From assembly GCA_035263865.1 (NCBI GenBank), contig DATFQX010000016.1, positions 7,016-71,015 of the forward strand: a stretch of 64,000 bases of DNA, read 5' to 3'. The DNA comes from VAZQ01 sp035263865. Its GTDB lineage: Bacteria > Pseudomonadota > Alphaproteobacteria > Rhizobiales > Xanthobacteraceae. The notes below the pieces were generated by a model. That model had not been told where the DNA came from, did not search any database, and was given only the letters and a program-made list of their open reading frames with translations. The position numbers and the translations under genes are program-made. Position 1 is the stretch's first letter, and each line of letters starts with the position of its first letter. Shown piece after piece: positions 43,797 through 53,058 of this stretch.

Positions 43797-44816
43797 TCAA
43801 ATTCGCCAGCGCAGGACGCGCGCAGCGAATTCGGGAACGGAGAGCGCATCGAGGATCGCGTTGGTGTCGATCGAGACGAGGCACGCGCCGAGAATTGAAA
43901 CGACCACGCCCGCCGTGACCAGAGGTCCGAAAATCTCGTGACGAGGATTGAGCCACTTCGAAAAGCTCAGTCGAAAGACCAAAGATAGCTGCAGGAGCGG
44001 CATGACCACCATGATCGGCGCGACCGCGACCGCGGCATAAAACAAGCCTTGCGCCAGGGCGACGAACACGCCCGAATTGATGAACCACAGGACATTCTCG
44101 CGTTTGAGCGCGGTCACGTCTTGCCGCAAGGGCGACCACAGCAGCGCAACGGCCATTACGACTGTGGCCGCGCCATATGCGATCAAGCCGCCCAATATCC
44201 CGCTTGCGGGCGCGCGATATTCCAGAGCGGACCGTGCCATGATCGGCGACGTGCCGTAGGCAAGCGCCGCGAGCGAGGCGAACACATAACCAGCAACCCG
44301 GCGCGGCACGAACAGAGGCTCTTCGATCCCGTGCGCCAGACCGGAGCCGTTCGGACCTATCTCGGACATCGTATAGGCAGCGCGCAATTGAGCGGGCTGT
44401 CGCTGTGTGATGAGCGAGCCCGTCAGGATCAAAAAGCCACCGATCATCTGCAGGACGCTGCAGGGTTCGTGCAGGATGAGCACGGCGAGGAAAAGCGTAA
44501 CGATGACCTGCAGCTGGATCACCGGCGCGGTGAGGTTCATGCCGGCTTCTTGGTTGGCTCGGTAGTTGCAGTATCGTCCAAGGAGGAAATGCAAGAGGCC
44601 GACGGCCGTCATCCAACCCGCTGCGCGCGAGGGAAATTCCCCGATGCGAGCGATCTCGCCAGTCAGCACGGCGACCAGCAAAAACAATGCCACCCCGATC
44701 GGGATGGTAATGGCCATACCCTGGCCCGGCGTGCCCGTAACGACGCCACGCCGGACGGCGGCATTATTGAAGGCAAAAGTCGCCGCCGACAGGATGGCCA
44801 GGATGGCGCCCAGCAT
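43797..44816 (-). CDS. EamA/DMT-family transporter
   Basis: The 339-residue protein has about ten hydrophobic helices in two repeats, as expected for drug/metabolite transporters: FAFNNAAVRRGVV in the first repeat and YGTSPIMARSAL, PIMVVMPLLQLSLVFR in the second. A soluble loop of about 50 residues (around 150-195) lies between. I chose ATG 44816, which has GGAAGAG upstream; an in-frame GTG at 44840 is an alternative. The substrate is unknown. Confidence 0.88.
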   Translation of the reverse strand: MLGAILAILSAATFAFNNAAVRRGVVTGTPGQGMAITIPIGVALFLLVAVLTGEIARIGEFPSRAAGWMTAVGLLHFLLGRYCNYRANQEAGMNLTAPVIQLQVIVTLFLAVLILHEPCSVLQMIGGFLILTGSLITQRQPAQLRAAYTMSEIGPNGSGLAHGIEEPLFVPRRVAGYVFASLAALAYGTSPIMARSALEYRAPASGILGGLIAYGAATVVMAVALLWSPLRQDVTALKRENVLWFINSGVFVALAQGLFYAAVAVAPIMVVMPLLQLSLVFRLSFSKWLNPRHEIFGPLVTAGVVVSILGACLVSIDTNAILDALSVPEFAARVLRWRI

Positions 44817-44924
44817 CTCGATTCTCTTCCGACGCACCACCCATGGCCGGCATTTTGGCGGACGGCAGGGCCCTGGCCTGCCCAGCTTTAGGGCGGGAGT
44901 TCGATTCGACGCGAGTGCCGCGCG

Positions 44925-46097
44925 CTACTTCTTCACCTTCAGCGGATCCTTGACGTCATCGAACTTTGCAAATTCCGTGTTCCACAGCTCGCCGTTGATC
45001 TTCTCAACCTTGCGGATGTAAATCGGCTGCACGATGTCACGGGTCTCCGGATCGATGGACATGATTCCGCGCGGGCTTTCCCATCGCATGCCCTTCATTG
45101 CGGCGAGAAGACTTTCGCCGTCGGTCTTACCCTGCGTTTTCTGGAGCGCCTCGTAGATGAGATGCATGCCGTCGTAGCCGCCGATTGATACGAAATTCGG
45201 ACGGAAGTTGTTCGCCTTCTTGAAGTCCTCGACGTATTTCTTATTCAATGCGGAATCGTGCGAGGCTGAATAATCGTGTGCAGTCACCATCCCTAGCATC
45301 TGATCGCCCATGTTGTTGAGCTCGTCGTCGTCGGTGAGGTCGCCCGGCCCGATGATCTTGATGCCCGAATTAGCGAGACCTCGCTCGGCGAACTGCTTGG
45401 CGAAGATGCCCGCCTGGGTGCCCGGGAAATAGATGAACGCGGTATCGGGATTGATGTCGCGGATCCGCTGCAGGAACGGCGCGAAATCCGGATTTGCCAG
45501 CGGAATGCGGATCGACTCGACGATCTGTCCACCGAGCTCCGTGAAACGCTGCTTGAACGCGCTCTCCGCCTCGGTGCCCGGCGCCCATTCATTGACCAGC
45601 GTCACCACCCGCTTGCTGCCGTTCTTGGCCGCCCATTCGCCCATGATCCAGGAGGATTGAGCCAGAATGAAGCTGGTGCGCACGAAGTACGGCGACGCTG
45701 TCGTCGTGATCGAGGCGCCTGAGATCATCACGACGGTAGCGATTTTGGCCTGGGTCACGAGCTGACCGTAGGCCAGCGCAGTCGGCGTGATTCCGCCAGC
45801 GATGATCTGCACTTTATCGTTCACAATCATCTCCTGGACGAGCCGCCGCGCATTATCGGCAACGCCGCCATCGTCCCTAAGGATGATCTCGACTTTCTTG
45901 CCCGCGACCGTGTTGCCGTGGTGCTGCATGTAGAGCCGCGCGCCGGCCGAGGCCTGCCGCCCGGCGGCCGCAAAACCGGCACCCGTCATAGAAAAACTCA
46001 TGCCGATCTTGACCACCTCTTGCGCCACCGCAGCACTCGTGCCCAGCGCGACCGTGGCGGCTGCCGCGATTGCAATTGTGAATGGTCTGCGTCGCAT
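44925..46097 (-). CDS. ABC transporter periplasmic binding protein, branched-chain amino acid (LivK) type
   Basis: The 390-residue protein has a signal peptide (residues 1-25, cleavage after AVA) and a type I periplasmic-binding fold: VVKIGMSFSMTGAGFAAAGR, VEIILRDDGGVADNARRLVQ, IIAGGITPTALAYGQ, VVTLVNEWAPGTEAESAF and FIYFPGTQAG. GGAGGG lies seven bases upstream of ATG 46097. No permease or ATPase genes of this system lie next to it. Binding of an amino acid, amide or aromatic acid is likely; the exact ligand is not predictable. Confidence 0.9.
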   Translation of the reverse strand: MRRRPFTIAIAAAATVALGTSAAVAQEVVKIGMSFSMTGAGFAAAGRQASAGARLYMQHHGNTVAGKKVEIILRDDGGVADNARRLVQEMIVNDKVQIIAGGITPTALAYGQLVTQAKIATVVMISGASITTTASPYFVRTSFILAQSSWIMGEWAAKNGSKRVVTLVNEWAPGTEAESAFKQRFTELGGQIVESIRIPLANPDFAPFLQRIRDINPDTAFIYFPGTQAGIFAKQFAERGLANSGIKIIGPGDLTDDDELNNMGDQMLGMVTAHDYSASHDSALNKKYVEDFKKANNFRPNFVSIGGYDGMHLIYEALQKTQGKTDGESLLAAMKGMRWESPRGIMSIDPETRDIVQPIYIRKVEKINGELWNTEFAKFDDVKDPLKVKK

Positions 46098-46189
46098 ATC
46101 GTCCCTCCCGCGTGGTGACGCTCGGCCCTCGGCTTGTCTAGCACACGGGCCGATGCCCGACGACCGCGGGCGCCGCGCGCGGCGCCAGC

Positions 46190-46627
46190 TCACAGCAAGC
46201 CGAGTTCTCTGAGCTCGCGACGCAGCGCCTCCGGCATGCTTTTGGCACCTGGCGCGACGCGGTCGAGATCGCGCGGCGCGTCATTGGCGGCGAGATAGCG
46301 CCACCCCTGGAACGCGCGCCACGGGCGCGGCTCGACCAGCACGAGCTTGGGCTCCAGCACCAGATGACAGCGCCCCACCCCCTCCTTGTCGACGAAGGGG
46401 CACACATCGTGAATCCGCTGGCGGCACATGATCTCACCCCGGATCACCCAATAGAGCGAGCCGCCCCCGCGCAGTTCGCTCACGCGCTTAGGCACCATGC
46501 GTGTCCGGTGCATGTGCTCGGCCGAGAGCCCCCGTTTCCTGCGCTCCTTCAACTTCTCGCGAATCCAGTCTTCGAGATCTTGGACGGAGTCGCAGCCGAC
46601 GCAAAGTTTGATCAGATGAAGCGCCAT
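46190..46627 (-). CDS. DUF1489 family protein
   Basis: The 145-residue protein matches a widespread alphaproteobacterial family of unknown function: MALHLIKLCVGCDSV, TRMVPKRVSELRGGGSLYWV, RGEIMCRQRI and the RPWRAFQGWRYLAANDAPRD segment. It has no membrane segment and no signal peptide. It lies 92 bases upstream of the LivK-type gene on the same strand; a functional link is not evident. Confidence 0.9.
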   Translation of the reverse strand: MALHLIKLCVGCDSVQDLEDWIREKLKERRKRGLSAEHMHRTRMVPKRVSELRGGGSLYWVIRGEIMCRQRIHDVCPFVDKEGVGRCHLVLEPKLVLVEPRPWRAFQGWRYLAANDAPRDLDRVAPGAKSMPEALRRELRELGLL

Positions 46628-46723
46628 GTTCGATGTTCCGGAACCGCGTGTGACAAAATCATAGCGCGTCTCGCCCCCCTTACCATGCGGAAGGCCGAGC
46701 TTATCCTCAGAAGATGGGGTGGC

Positions 46724-47671
46724 TTATTGGGAGGGAGCAAGCGGCGCGGGCGCCGGGGGGGCGGGAGCGGCGCTTGGCGAAGGGCGCGCCTGTACATCTG
46801 CTTGCGGCGGCCGCCGCGGCGGCAGCGGCGCGGTCGATGACGCGGGCGCGGCCGCGCCGGTCGTGTCTTGCGGCTGCCGCTGGGCAGGCGGCGGCTCGGC
46901 GGTCATGATGTTGACCGGCGGGATCGAAGCTGCCGACGGGAAGTAGAGGTTGTTGGGTGTTCTCGTCGCCGGGCTGGGTGCCGGAGCGGGCGCATTGCTC
47001 GCCAGCCCGCGAGTGCCCGCAGCGGACCAGCTGGCCGAGGCGCTCTTGAGGCGAGCTTCGAACGGCCTCTCCGCGAGATGGACTTTGATCCGGCTGGAGT
47101 CGCGCAGCCATCCGAAGGCGCTGCACTGGTCTGGCCTGCAGCCGTCGCGGACCGCGAGCACATGCGCCACGATGCCGAAGCGATCGGCCTCGATAGCGCG
47201 CCGCAGCGCGAGCAGCGCGGGATTTGCTGCGCGATCACCAACCTCCGCGGCCGAACGAAGAACAGAAAGCTGCGCGGCAACATAAGAGAGGGCTGCGGCG
47301 GTTGCTTCCGGGCTGGCGAATAACGCCTTTTCACAGGCAACCTCCACCGTCTCGCCTGCGAGTGGATCGAGGCATCCCAGCGCCGAGCCTGGCGCGATTG
47401 CACGCATCGCCAGTTCAAAGACGCGATTTTCGAGCGCGCGCCGCTCGGCGACACGATCGCGCCCAGCAAAATAGTCCCGCGCCCACCACGCGCCGAGGAG
47501 AGCAATGAGCAGCACAAGAACGGCTGCGGGTACGCTTCGGCCCTCGGCGACGCCGCGAAAAAGAGCAACTGCGCAAACGACCACGATTAACGCCGCGCTG
47601 CCGGCGACCGCCCACAGCGGTAGCGTCGTCAAATCGAGGGCTGTCGCCCATTCCCCCATGTGATCGAGCAT
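46724..47671 (-). CDS. membrane protein with Pro/Ala-rich C-terminus, function unknown
   Basis: From ATG 47671 the product is 315 residues, with two N-terminal helices (LPLWAVAGSAALIVVVCAVALF, then VPAAVLVLLIALLGAWWARDYF). A helical region of about 130 residues follows, with a few cysteines (SALGCLDPLAGETVEVACEKA, DGCRPDQCSAFGWLRD). The last 100 residues are almost only Pro, Ala, Ser and Gln. The frame extends upstream to 47821, but that part has no hydrophobic or conserved character. I do not recognise the family with certainty. Confidence 0.68.
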   Translation of the reverse strand: MLDHMGEWATALDLTTLPLWAVAGSAALIVVVCAVALFRGVAEGRSVPAAVLVLLIALLGAWWARDYFAGRDRVAERRALENRVFELAMRAIAPGSALGCLDPLAGETVEVACEKALFASPEATAAALSYVAAQLSVLRSAAEVGDRAANPALLALRRAIEADRFGIVAHVLAVRDGCRPDQCSAFGWLRDSSRIKVHLAERPFEARLKSASASWSAAGTRGLASNAPAPAPSPATRTPNNLYFPSAASIPPVNIMTAEPPPAQRQPQDTTGAAAPASSTAPLPPRRPPQADVQARPSPSAAPAPPAPAPLAPSQ

Positions 47672-47890
47672 CCCGGCAGCGCTCCAGAAGCCAGTATGGC
47701 TCAGTGGGGCAGCGCTTGCCACCCTGCTCGCACTCGCGGAATTTTGCCGCCAAGCCGCAACGCAGGACGTGCCCCGAACAGCACATCGTGCGCGGCGATA
47801 GCATCTAAGTCGCGCCCGCACGCTTGAGCGCGTGCGCAGGGTCGCTTGCTATTTGCTGAATGCGCTCCGGCTTAAGAGCGCAAAGTCACT

Positions 47891-48088
47891 TCAGCGCGTA
47901 TATTCGAGTTGGCTTTCCCTCGCGACGCGCTCGAAGGCCTCATTGGGATTCTTGATGCGGTACTGGTAGTCGGAGCCGTCAGAAGGAAGCAACTTCACCA
48001 CCTGATAGGTACTGTTGGCGACCATGTGGCCAATCGGGCGCGAGGTGAAGTAGACGGTCTCACCGATTTGAAACTTGTGATCTTGCAA
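47891..48088 (-). CDS. small conserved protein of unknown function
   Basis: The 65-residue product resembles small SH3-like proteins seen in Bradyrhizobium and relatives: FQIGETVYFTSRPIGHM, YQVVKLLPSDGSDYQYRIKN and ERVARESQLEY. I chose the TTG at 48088 because AGGAGA lies six bases upstream; a longer form from TTG 48154 (87 residues) is possible. It is cytoplasmic by sequence. Function is unknown. Confidence 0.7.
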   Translation of the reverse strand: MQDHKFQIGETVYFTSRPIGHMVANSTYQVVKLLPSDGSDYQYRIKNPNEAFERVARESQLEYTR

Positions 48089-48467
48089 CGCGGTTCTCCT
48101 GACCTCGAACGACACGGATTTGCTCTTGTCGAGCGGTGCTTCCCCCGATCGCAATCAATATAGCAGTGAAATCGGCTATTGCCTCGAAAATTCCGCTTTT
48201 TGCTCGGGATCGGGTCCGCCACCCCCGTCTGATTAAATGATTCGCGAAATCAAAGCCTTGTATGGCGTTATTGAATTAGAATCCCTGGGCGAGACAACGG
48301 GATCATGGCCGGCATGCTTCGGGAGGAATGGCCATTGGTAGGATCCCCACGCGAGCAGCCGATCAGAAGCGCCCCGGTTCACGAAAGTCGGCGTAAGCGG
48401 CGAGAGGCCAAACACATTGGCGCCTCGTTCATAGCCTACCGGCTCACGGCCGGCGTGGGAGACGTGC
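48089..48467. other. about 380-base region without a recognised gene
   Basis: Between the 65-residue gene and the 59-residue gene no coding signal is visible on either strand. An AT-richer part at about 48165-48310 could hold divergent promoters; no motif is certain. Confidence 0.4.
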
Positions 48468-48647
48468 ATGCGCTTGGTTATCGGGATTATCCTCGGCTGC
48501 GCCCTCACGGTGGGGGGTGCCTACGTCGCCGATACTGTTTCAATCGCCACCGCGCAGCCCGTCATGGTCAATTGGGACGTGGTCGCCAAAAATCTGGACA
48601 GCTTCACCACGTTCGCGCGCGCCGGCTGGAAGAAGATTGCCGGCTGA
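48468..48647 (+). CDS. small membrane protein, 59 residues
   Basis: The product begins MRLVIGIILGCALTVGGAYV, a single membrane helix or uncleaved signal anchor, followed by a short soluble part with MVNWDVVAKNLDSFTTFARA and ending WKKIAG. A GGGAG site lies seven bases before the ATG. Similar short proteins ending in this way occur in Bradyrhizobium by my recollection. Function is unknown. It converges with the ABC permease gene. Confidence 0.65.
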   Translation: MRLVIGIILGCALTVGGAYVADTVSIATAQPVMVNWDVVAKNLDSFTTFARAGWKKIAG

Positions 48648-48684
48648 TCGGCGCAGCCGCGACTGCGCCTGCCCGGGGGACGTG

Positions 48685-49638
48685 TCAGGCCCGCACTTCC
48701 TGCCGCTGGAACACGATATAGGCGATCACGAACAGCAGGATCGAGCCGGCCACGAGGCCCACGATCTGCGGCCAAACGATCAGCACGCTTTGCAATAGCG
48801 GGATCGGCGCGCCAGGGATCGAGCCTCGCTCGATCAGCGCCAATCCCAGGCCGGCGAGCATCGATTGCTGCGTCGAGCGCACCGATGGGTCGAGCACGAT
48901 CGCCACGATCTCGTTGTACAGCACCACCGGCGACAGTCGCGCAAATACCTGCTGTGTCTCGAGGAGGCCCAGGATATCGCCGGAGCCGCTGACCGCGTTG
49001 GCGATGTAGGGCGCGAACGAAGGCCAAAGAAACGTCACGAACAGCCATACCCCGAGGGACACTAGCACCGCCGCGGCCGCGGAGCGAAACACGATCGAGA
49101 ACAGCAGCGCCAGCGCGAACCAGAAGGCGCCGTAGACGATCGTAATCAACAGTAGAATCAACGCCCTCGCCATTTCTTCAGCATTCGGCGGGATGCCAAG
49201 TCCCCACAGCCCCAGCCCGATCACCAGCAGCCACAGCACGATGAAAGTGACGGTCAGAGTGAACAGCCCAGCAGCGAACTTCCCAAACAGGAGAGCATCG
49301 CGATAGATCGGCTGCGACAGGATGCGCGAGAGCGTGCGCCGATTGTGCTCACCGCTCACAGCGTCGAAGCCGAGCCCAATCGCCAAGAGCGGCACCAAGA
49401 AAGCTGACAGCAGTAGTGGCAACGTCAGCGGGCTGCTGCGGGTAAACAGCAAGAGAAACAGGAACGGATCTTCGGCGGTGCTCTCCTTGATCGGGGCGAG
49501 GCCGAGGCTGACCACCACGATCGCGGTCGCGGTCACCAGCACGACCAGCACCACCACCAGGATGCTGCTGAAGTGATCGGCAATCTCCTTCAGCGTTACT
49601 ACTCCGAAGCCGTGCAGGGCCGAGCCTTCACGCCGCAT
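48685..49638 (-). CDS. ABC-2 type transporter permease
   Basis: The 317-residue protein has a hydrophobic N-terminal helix (about residues 24-50), then five further helices in the ABC-2 pattern. Family segments are FDAVSGEHNRRTLSRILSQP, YRDALLFGKFAAGLF and VFRSAAAAVLVSLGVWLF. The ATG at 49638 is preceded by AAGGAGAG and overlaps the end of the ATPase gene by 11 bases, so it is co-translated with its ATPase. The transported substrate is unknown. It is the last gene of a three-gene unit with the NEW3-type protein. Confidence 0.9.
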   Translation of the reverse strand: MRREGSALHGFGVVTLKEIADHFSSILVVVLVVLVTATAIVVVSLGLAPIKESTAEDPFLFLLLFTRSSPLTLPLLLSAFLVPLLAIGLGFDAVSGEHNRRTLSRILSQPIYRDALLFGKFAAGLFTLTVTFIVLWLLVIGLGLWGLGIPPNAEEMARALILLLITIVYGAFWFALALLFSIVFRSAAAAVLVSLGVWLFVTFLWPSFAPYIANAVSGSGDILGLLETQQVFARLSPVVLYNEIVAIVLDPSVRSTQQSMLAGLGLALIERGSIPGAPIPLLQSVLIVWPQIVGLVAGSILLFVIAYIVFQRQEVRA

Positions 49639-50569
49639 GGAGCTCTCCTTCGTGGGTCTGGAAGTAGCGCGTGTAGATTGCTTCGAGACTCGGCTCCTCC
49701 ACGGACAGGCGCAGCAGCCGGCCACCGGCCGCGACCACCGCCGATGCCGCTTCCGGCCGAACGTCGTGATCGGCCAGCAGCAAAAACCGGTTCGCTCCGG
49801 CCGGCTCGACCCTTTGCACTCCCGGGATCGCCGCGATGCGTTCCCCGAGTCCCTGGCCTTGGGCTTCCACCTCGACGCGAAAGCCTCCGCCCAACACCTG
49901 ACGTCCCAGCTCGGGCACAGTGCCGATGAGCACGATATTGCCCTGACTGAACAGGGCAACGCGATCGCAAACGCTCTGCACGCGCTCGAGCAGGTGCGAC
50001 GACAACAGCACGCTCACGCCGCGGTTCTTAAGATCGCGAATGATGTTGAGCAATTCGGCGGTGGCCTGCGGATCGAGGCCCGAAGTGGGCTCGTCGAGAA
50101 TCGCGATCTGCGCCTCTTTCAGCAGGATCTCGGCGAGCCCGAGCCGCTGGCGCATGCCGCGCGAGAAGGTGCCGACGCGGTTGTTTGCGACCTCGCCGAG
50201 CCCCACATGGCCGAGCGATGACTTGATTCTCTGCTCCCGCTCGGAGCGTTCGAACCCCATCAGTCGCCCGGTATAGCGCAGGTTCTCCGCGGCCGTGAGA
50301 TTATCGTAAAAGCCAACCTGGTCGGGCAGGTAACCCACGTGACGTTTCACCGCCAGCGGCTCGCGCACCGGATCGTGATCGAGCACGCGGGCCTGCCCGT
50401 CCGAAATATCGCTCAGCCCTAGCAGCATCAAAATGGTGGTGGTCTTGCCGGCGCCGTTCGGCCCTAGCAGCCCGAAAATCTCACCGCGCGCCACCGAGAA
50501 CGAAATGCCGTTGACGACGGCTACCCCGTTGTACCGCTTGGTGAGGCTATTCGCCTCGATGACGTTCAT
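49628..50569 (-). CDS. ABC transporter ATP-binding protein
   Basis: The 313-residue ATPase has Walker A (GLLGPNGAGKTTTILMLLG), the signature (FSRGMRQRLGLAEILL), Walker B (AILDEPTSGLDP) and the switch His (LLSSHLLERV). A C-terminal extension of about 80 residues is typical of CcmA/NosF-type exporters. The ATG at 50569 overlaps the stop of the upstream NEW3-type gene (ATGA), and its own end overlaps the permease start. This tight coupling indicates a single complex. Confidence 0.94.
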   Translation of the reverse strand: MNVIEANSLTKRYNGVAVVNGISFSVARGEIFGLLGPNGAGKTTTILMLLGLSDISDGQARVLDHDPVREPLAVKRHVGYLPDQVGFYDNLTAAENLRYTGRLMGFERSEREQRIKSSLGHVGLGEVANNRVGTFSRGMRQRLGLAEILLKEAQIAILDEPTSGLDPQATAELLNIIRDLKNRGVSVLLSSHLLERVQSVCDRVALFSQGNIVLIGTVPELGRQVLGGGFRVEVEAQGQGLGERIAAIPGVQRVEPAGANRFLLLADHDVRPEAASAVVAAGGRLLRLSVEEPSLEAIYTRYFQTHEGELHAA

Positions 50570-51735
50570 CGCCGTCCGAACCATACTACCGAGCCGATCA
50601 TGACAAGCAGCGCGCCGCCGATCAGGGCGATGCCAACGAATCCCCACAGCGTGGAGGTGGTGACCGCAACGCGGAAGGTCTGGGATGCGGATTCGCCGCG
50701 AGCGGAGGCGCGCATCGTGGTGACATAGTCCCCGGCCACCGCCTTGGGGGCGGGCGTGATGAGCGCCTGCACCTCTTTGTTTTCGTTGGGAGCGATACGA
50801 TCGACGGTTTTTGGTTCGAAGCTGACCTTCCAGCCGGTGGGAGCCGAGCTCGACAGCTCGATCTGTTCCGCCGCCGCCGTACCGGAATTAGTGAGGATCA
50901 CCGGGACCGACGTCTCCTGGCCTGCGGAAGCCTTGGCGCTGAGGACGCCTTCGCGGCCGGCGATATCGATCTTCGGCTGACCCGTGATATCGAGGACGAG
51001 GTCGGACGTTGCAGTGGCGTCATCGGCCGATACTTTCGCCATCACCTTGTACTTGCCGGCTGCAACCGTGTTCGGCGGACGCACCTTGAGTTTCACGTCC
51101 TTCGACTGGCCGGCATCGAGCGGAAGGGCGTTGAGTTCCTGGCTACCGTACTGCTCGGTGAAAGTGGCATCGAAGTTCTGCGGCGCCTGCGCGGACAAGC
51201 TCACCAGCACTTTCTTGGGGCTGTCGTTCTTGATCGCAAGCTGGAACTCGAAGCTCGACTTCGACGTGCCGCGCAGCTCGGGGAGCTGCGGGTTGAGCGT
51301 AAGCTTGGCGGGCAGATCTGTCGCGAGTTTCACCTCGATGGGCAGACTTGCCTCCGCGGTCGAGCCGCGGGCGCTCACCGTCAAATTCGTGGTGCCGATT
51401 GGGGCATCCTTGGGCACGTCGAGGCGTAGCTCGAGCGGCACGTTGGCATTGGTCGCCGGCAGCGCCGCCGCCACCGGCTGCCCGCCACCGATCAGCGTTG
51501 CCGTCCAGCCCGAGGGAACGCCGGCAACCGAGAGCGCCAGCCGCTCCGGCGGAAGGCCGTAGTTCTGCAGCTTCAGATTGATCGATGAGGTGGTCCCCGG
51601 CCGCAAAGTCACCGCGGGGTAATCGGTGAGAAGGAACAGGCCTTTGACGTCGTTCTTGGCTTCTTCCGCTATAGCCGCAGTGCAGAAGGCGGCGCAGAGC
51701 ACAGCCGAAAACAAGGCGACAAGATGATATCGCAT
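50566..51735 (-). CDS. exported NEW3-type accessory protein of the ABC exporter
   Basis: The 389-residue protein has a signal peptide (residues 1-23, ending AIA). The extracytoplasmic part consists of repeated Ig-like beta-sandwich modules: residues about 30-140 (RPGTTSSINLKLQNYGLPP), about 150-250 and about 250-350. The last module resembles NEW3/NPCBM-associated domains (VPVILTNSGTAAAEQIELSS, PTGWKVSFEP). A single C-terminal helix (WGFVGIALIGGALLVMIGSVVWF) anchors it. It is the first gene of the unit with the ATPase and permease, overlapping the ATPase start by four bases, so it probably works with the exporter, perhaps in folding or substrate handling outside the membrane. Confidence 0.85.
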   Translation of the reverse strand: MRYHLVALFSAVLCAAFCTAAIAEEAKNDVKGLFLLTDYPAVTLRPGTTSSINLKLQNYGLPPERLALSVAGVPSGWTATLIGGGQPVAAALPATNANVPLELRLDVPKDAPIGTTNLTVSARGSTAEASLPIEVKLATDLPAKLTLNPQLPELRGTSKSSFEFQLAIKNDSPKKVLVSLSAQAPQNFDATFTEQYGSQELNALPLDAGQSKDVKLKVRPPNTVAAGKYKVMAKVSADDATATSDLVLDITGQPKIDIAGREGVLSAKASAGQETSVPVILTNSGTAAAEQIELSSSAPTGWKVSFEPKTVDRIAPNENKEVQALITPAPKAVAGDYVTTMRASARGESASQTFRVAVTTSTLWGFVGIALIGGALLVMIGSVVWFGRR

Positions 51736-51899
51736 GGTGGCAACTCCAGTGGCTAAGGCAGACAGTCCCGCTGTTTAGATGACCCTCCCGGCGGAACCGA
51801 AAGGCGCTTCAAGATGGCGTGTTTTTCTTTCGTCCCCCGGCCGGAATCAATACACTTGTTCGAGATTTTTTGCCGCGCCGGCGGGGGGCACGCGGACCT

Positions 51900-52574
51900 T
51901 CATGCCCGCACGACCTCCGGCCAGTCCACCTCGTCTTCCGGCAGTACCCAGTGTTCCGCTAGCGCCGCCGCGCGCCACTCGCCCCAAGCCCGCAGCGCCA
52001 TCATGGCATCCATATAGGCCCGCGCCGCTTCGCTGACCTTCACGGCGTAGGTGTGGAGGCGGGAGACCACAGGGGCATACATGGCGTCGGCGGCGCCGAA
52101 CCCGCCGAACAGAAAGGCGCCGTCGGCGCCGTGGCGCGTGCGACAATCGGTCCACATCGCGTCGATGCGGCGGACGTTCGCCTCGACCTCCGGCGTCAAC
52201 TGCCGGGGCATGATCGGCCGCGACATGTTCATTGGCAAATGGCGGCGCAGCGGAACGAACCCCGCATGCATCTCGGCCGAAATCGCGCGGGCAAGGGCCC
52301 GCGCGCCCGGGTCAGCGGGCCAGAGGCGGCAAGCAGGATATTTCTCGGCGAGATATTCGAGGATCGCGAGCGATTCCCAGATGTGCACGTCGCCGTCTGC
52401 AAGCGCCGGCACTTTCCCCGCTGGTGAAACCTGGCCCACTCGCGCCTTGAAATCCTGGGCATCCAGCGAAATCACCTCTTCGTCGAAAGCGATGCCCGTC
52501 ACCTTCATGGCGATCCATGGACGCAGCGACCAGGAGGAGTAGTTCTTGTTGCCAATGATGAGCTTGAGCCCCAT
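51900..52574 (-). CDS. glutathione S-transferase family protein
   Basis: The 224-residue protein has the thioredoxin-like N-terminal domain (LIIGNKNYSSWSLRPWIAMK) and a Ser/Tyr-type active site near residue 13. GKVPALADGDVHIWESLAI follows, with the cis-Pro and glutathione gamma-glutamyl site. The helical C-terminal domain contains the conserved GAADAMYAPVVSRL segment. No signal peptide is present. The substrate is not known; it stands alone. Confidence 0.92.
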   Translation of the reverse strand: MGLKLIIGNKNYSSWSLRPWIAMKVTGIAFDEEVISLDAQDFKARVGQVSPAGKVPALADGDVHIWESLAILEYLAEKYPACRLWPADPGARALARAISAEMHAGFVPLRRHLPMNMSRPIMPRQLTPEVEANVRRIDAMWTDCRTRHGADGAFLFGGFGAADAMYAPVVSRLHTYAVKVSEAARAYMDAMMALRAWGEWRAAALAEHWVLPEDEVDWPEVVRA

Positions 52575-52752
52575 ACGACGACCTCGCGTTGTGCGACGTT
52601 GCTCGATGGTGGCCGGGGCGCGTTGGGAGCGTCAAGCGCGGCGCCACGCTGGCGTTCGCGACCGCAACGCCAACAAAAACGCGCTAGCTCGCGATGAACA
52701 AGCGCGCCAGCGGCTCGGATGGGAGTCCCGCAAGTTTAATAGCGGCGCGAGA

Positions 52753-52866
52753 TCAAGTGATTCCCAGTATGACGGCGGTCATTGCCGCGCCTAGAACGGC
52801 TACCGTCGCCGCGAGTACCGCGTGCCGCGGGGCCGCAGGCATCGCTGGTCGCATCTCGACCGGCAT
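52753..52866 (-). CDS. possible small single-helix membrane protein, 37 residues
   Basis: A 37-residue product with one C-terminal hydrophobic helix (HAVLAATVAVLGAAMTAVIL). GAGGAG lies eight bases before the ATG at 52866, which is the main support. The frame is open further upstream (to 53037), so a longer product is possible. The surrounding gap, 52575-53058, shows nothing else. Confidence 0.4.
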   Translation of the reverse strand: MPVEMRPAMPAAPRHAVLAATVAVLGAAMTAVILGIT

Positions 52867-53058
52867 CGTCGACACTCCTCGGCCGGGCGCCCAGAGACGT
52901 ATGTGCCCGGAGTTAAAAGTGCAGTCGCTCGAAATCAAACCAGCGACGAGCACAGCGGTTGCAAAAAGCATCACGACACGTGTCGGACCACTCGCGCATT
53001 TTGGCCACGAGCGATGAATACCGGGTAAATTGAGCATCTACCGTCGTGAGGATTTTGT

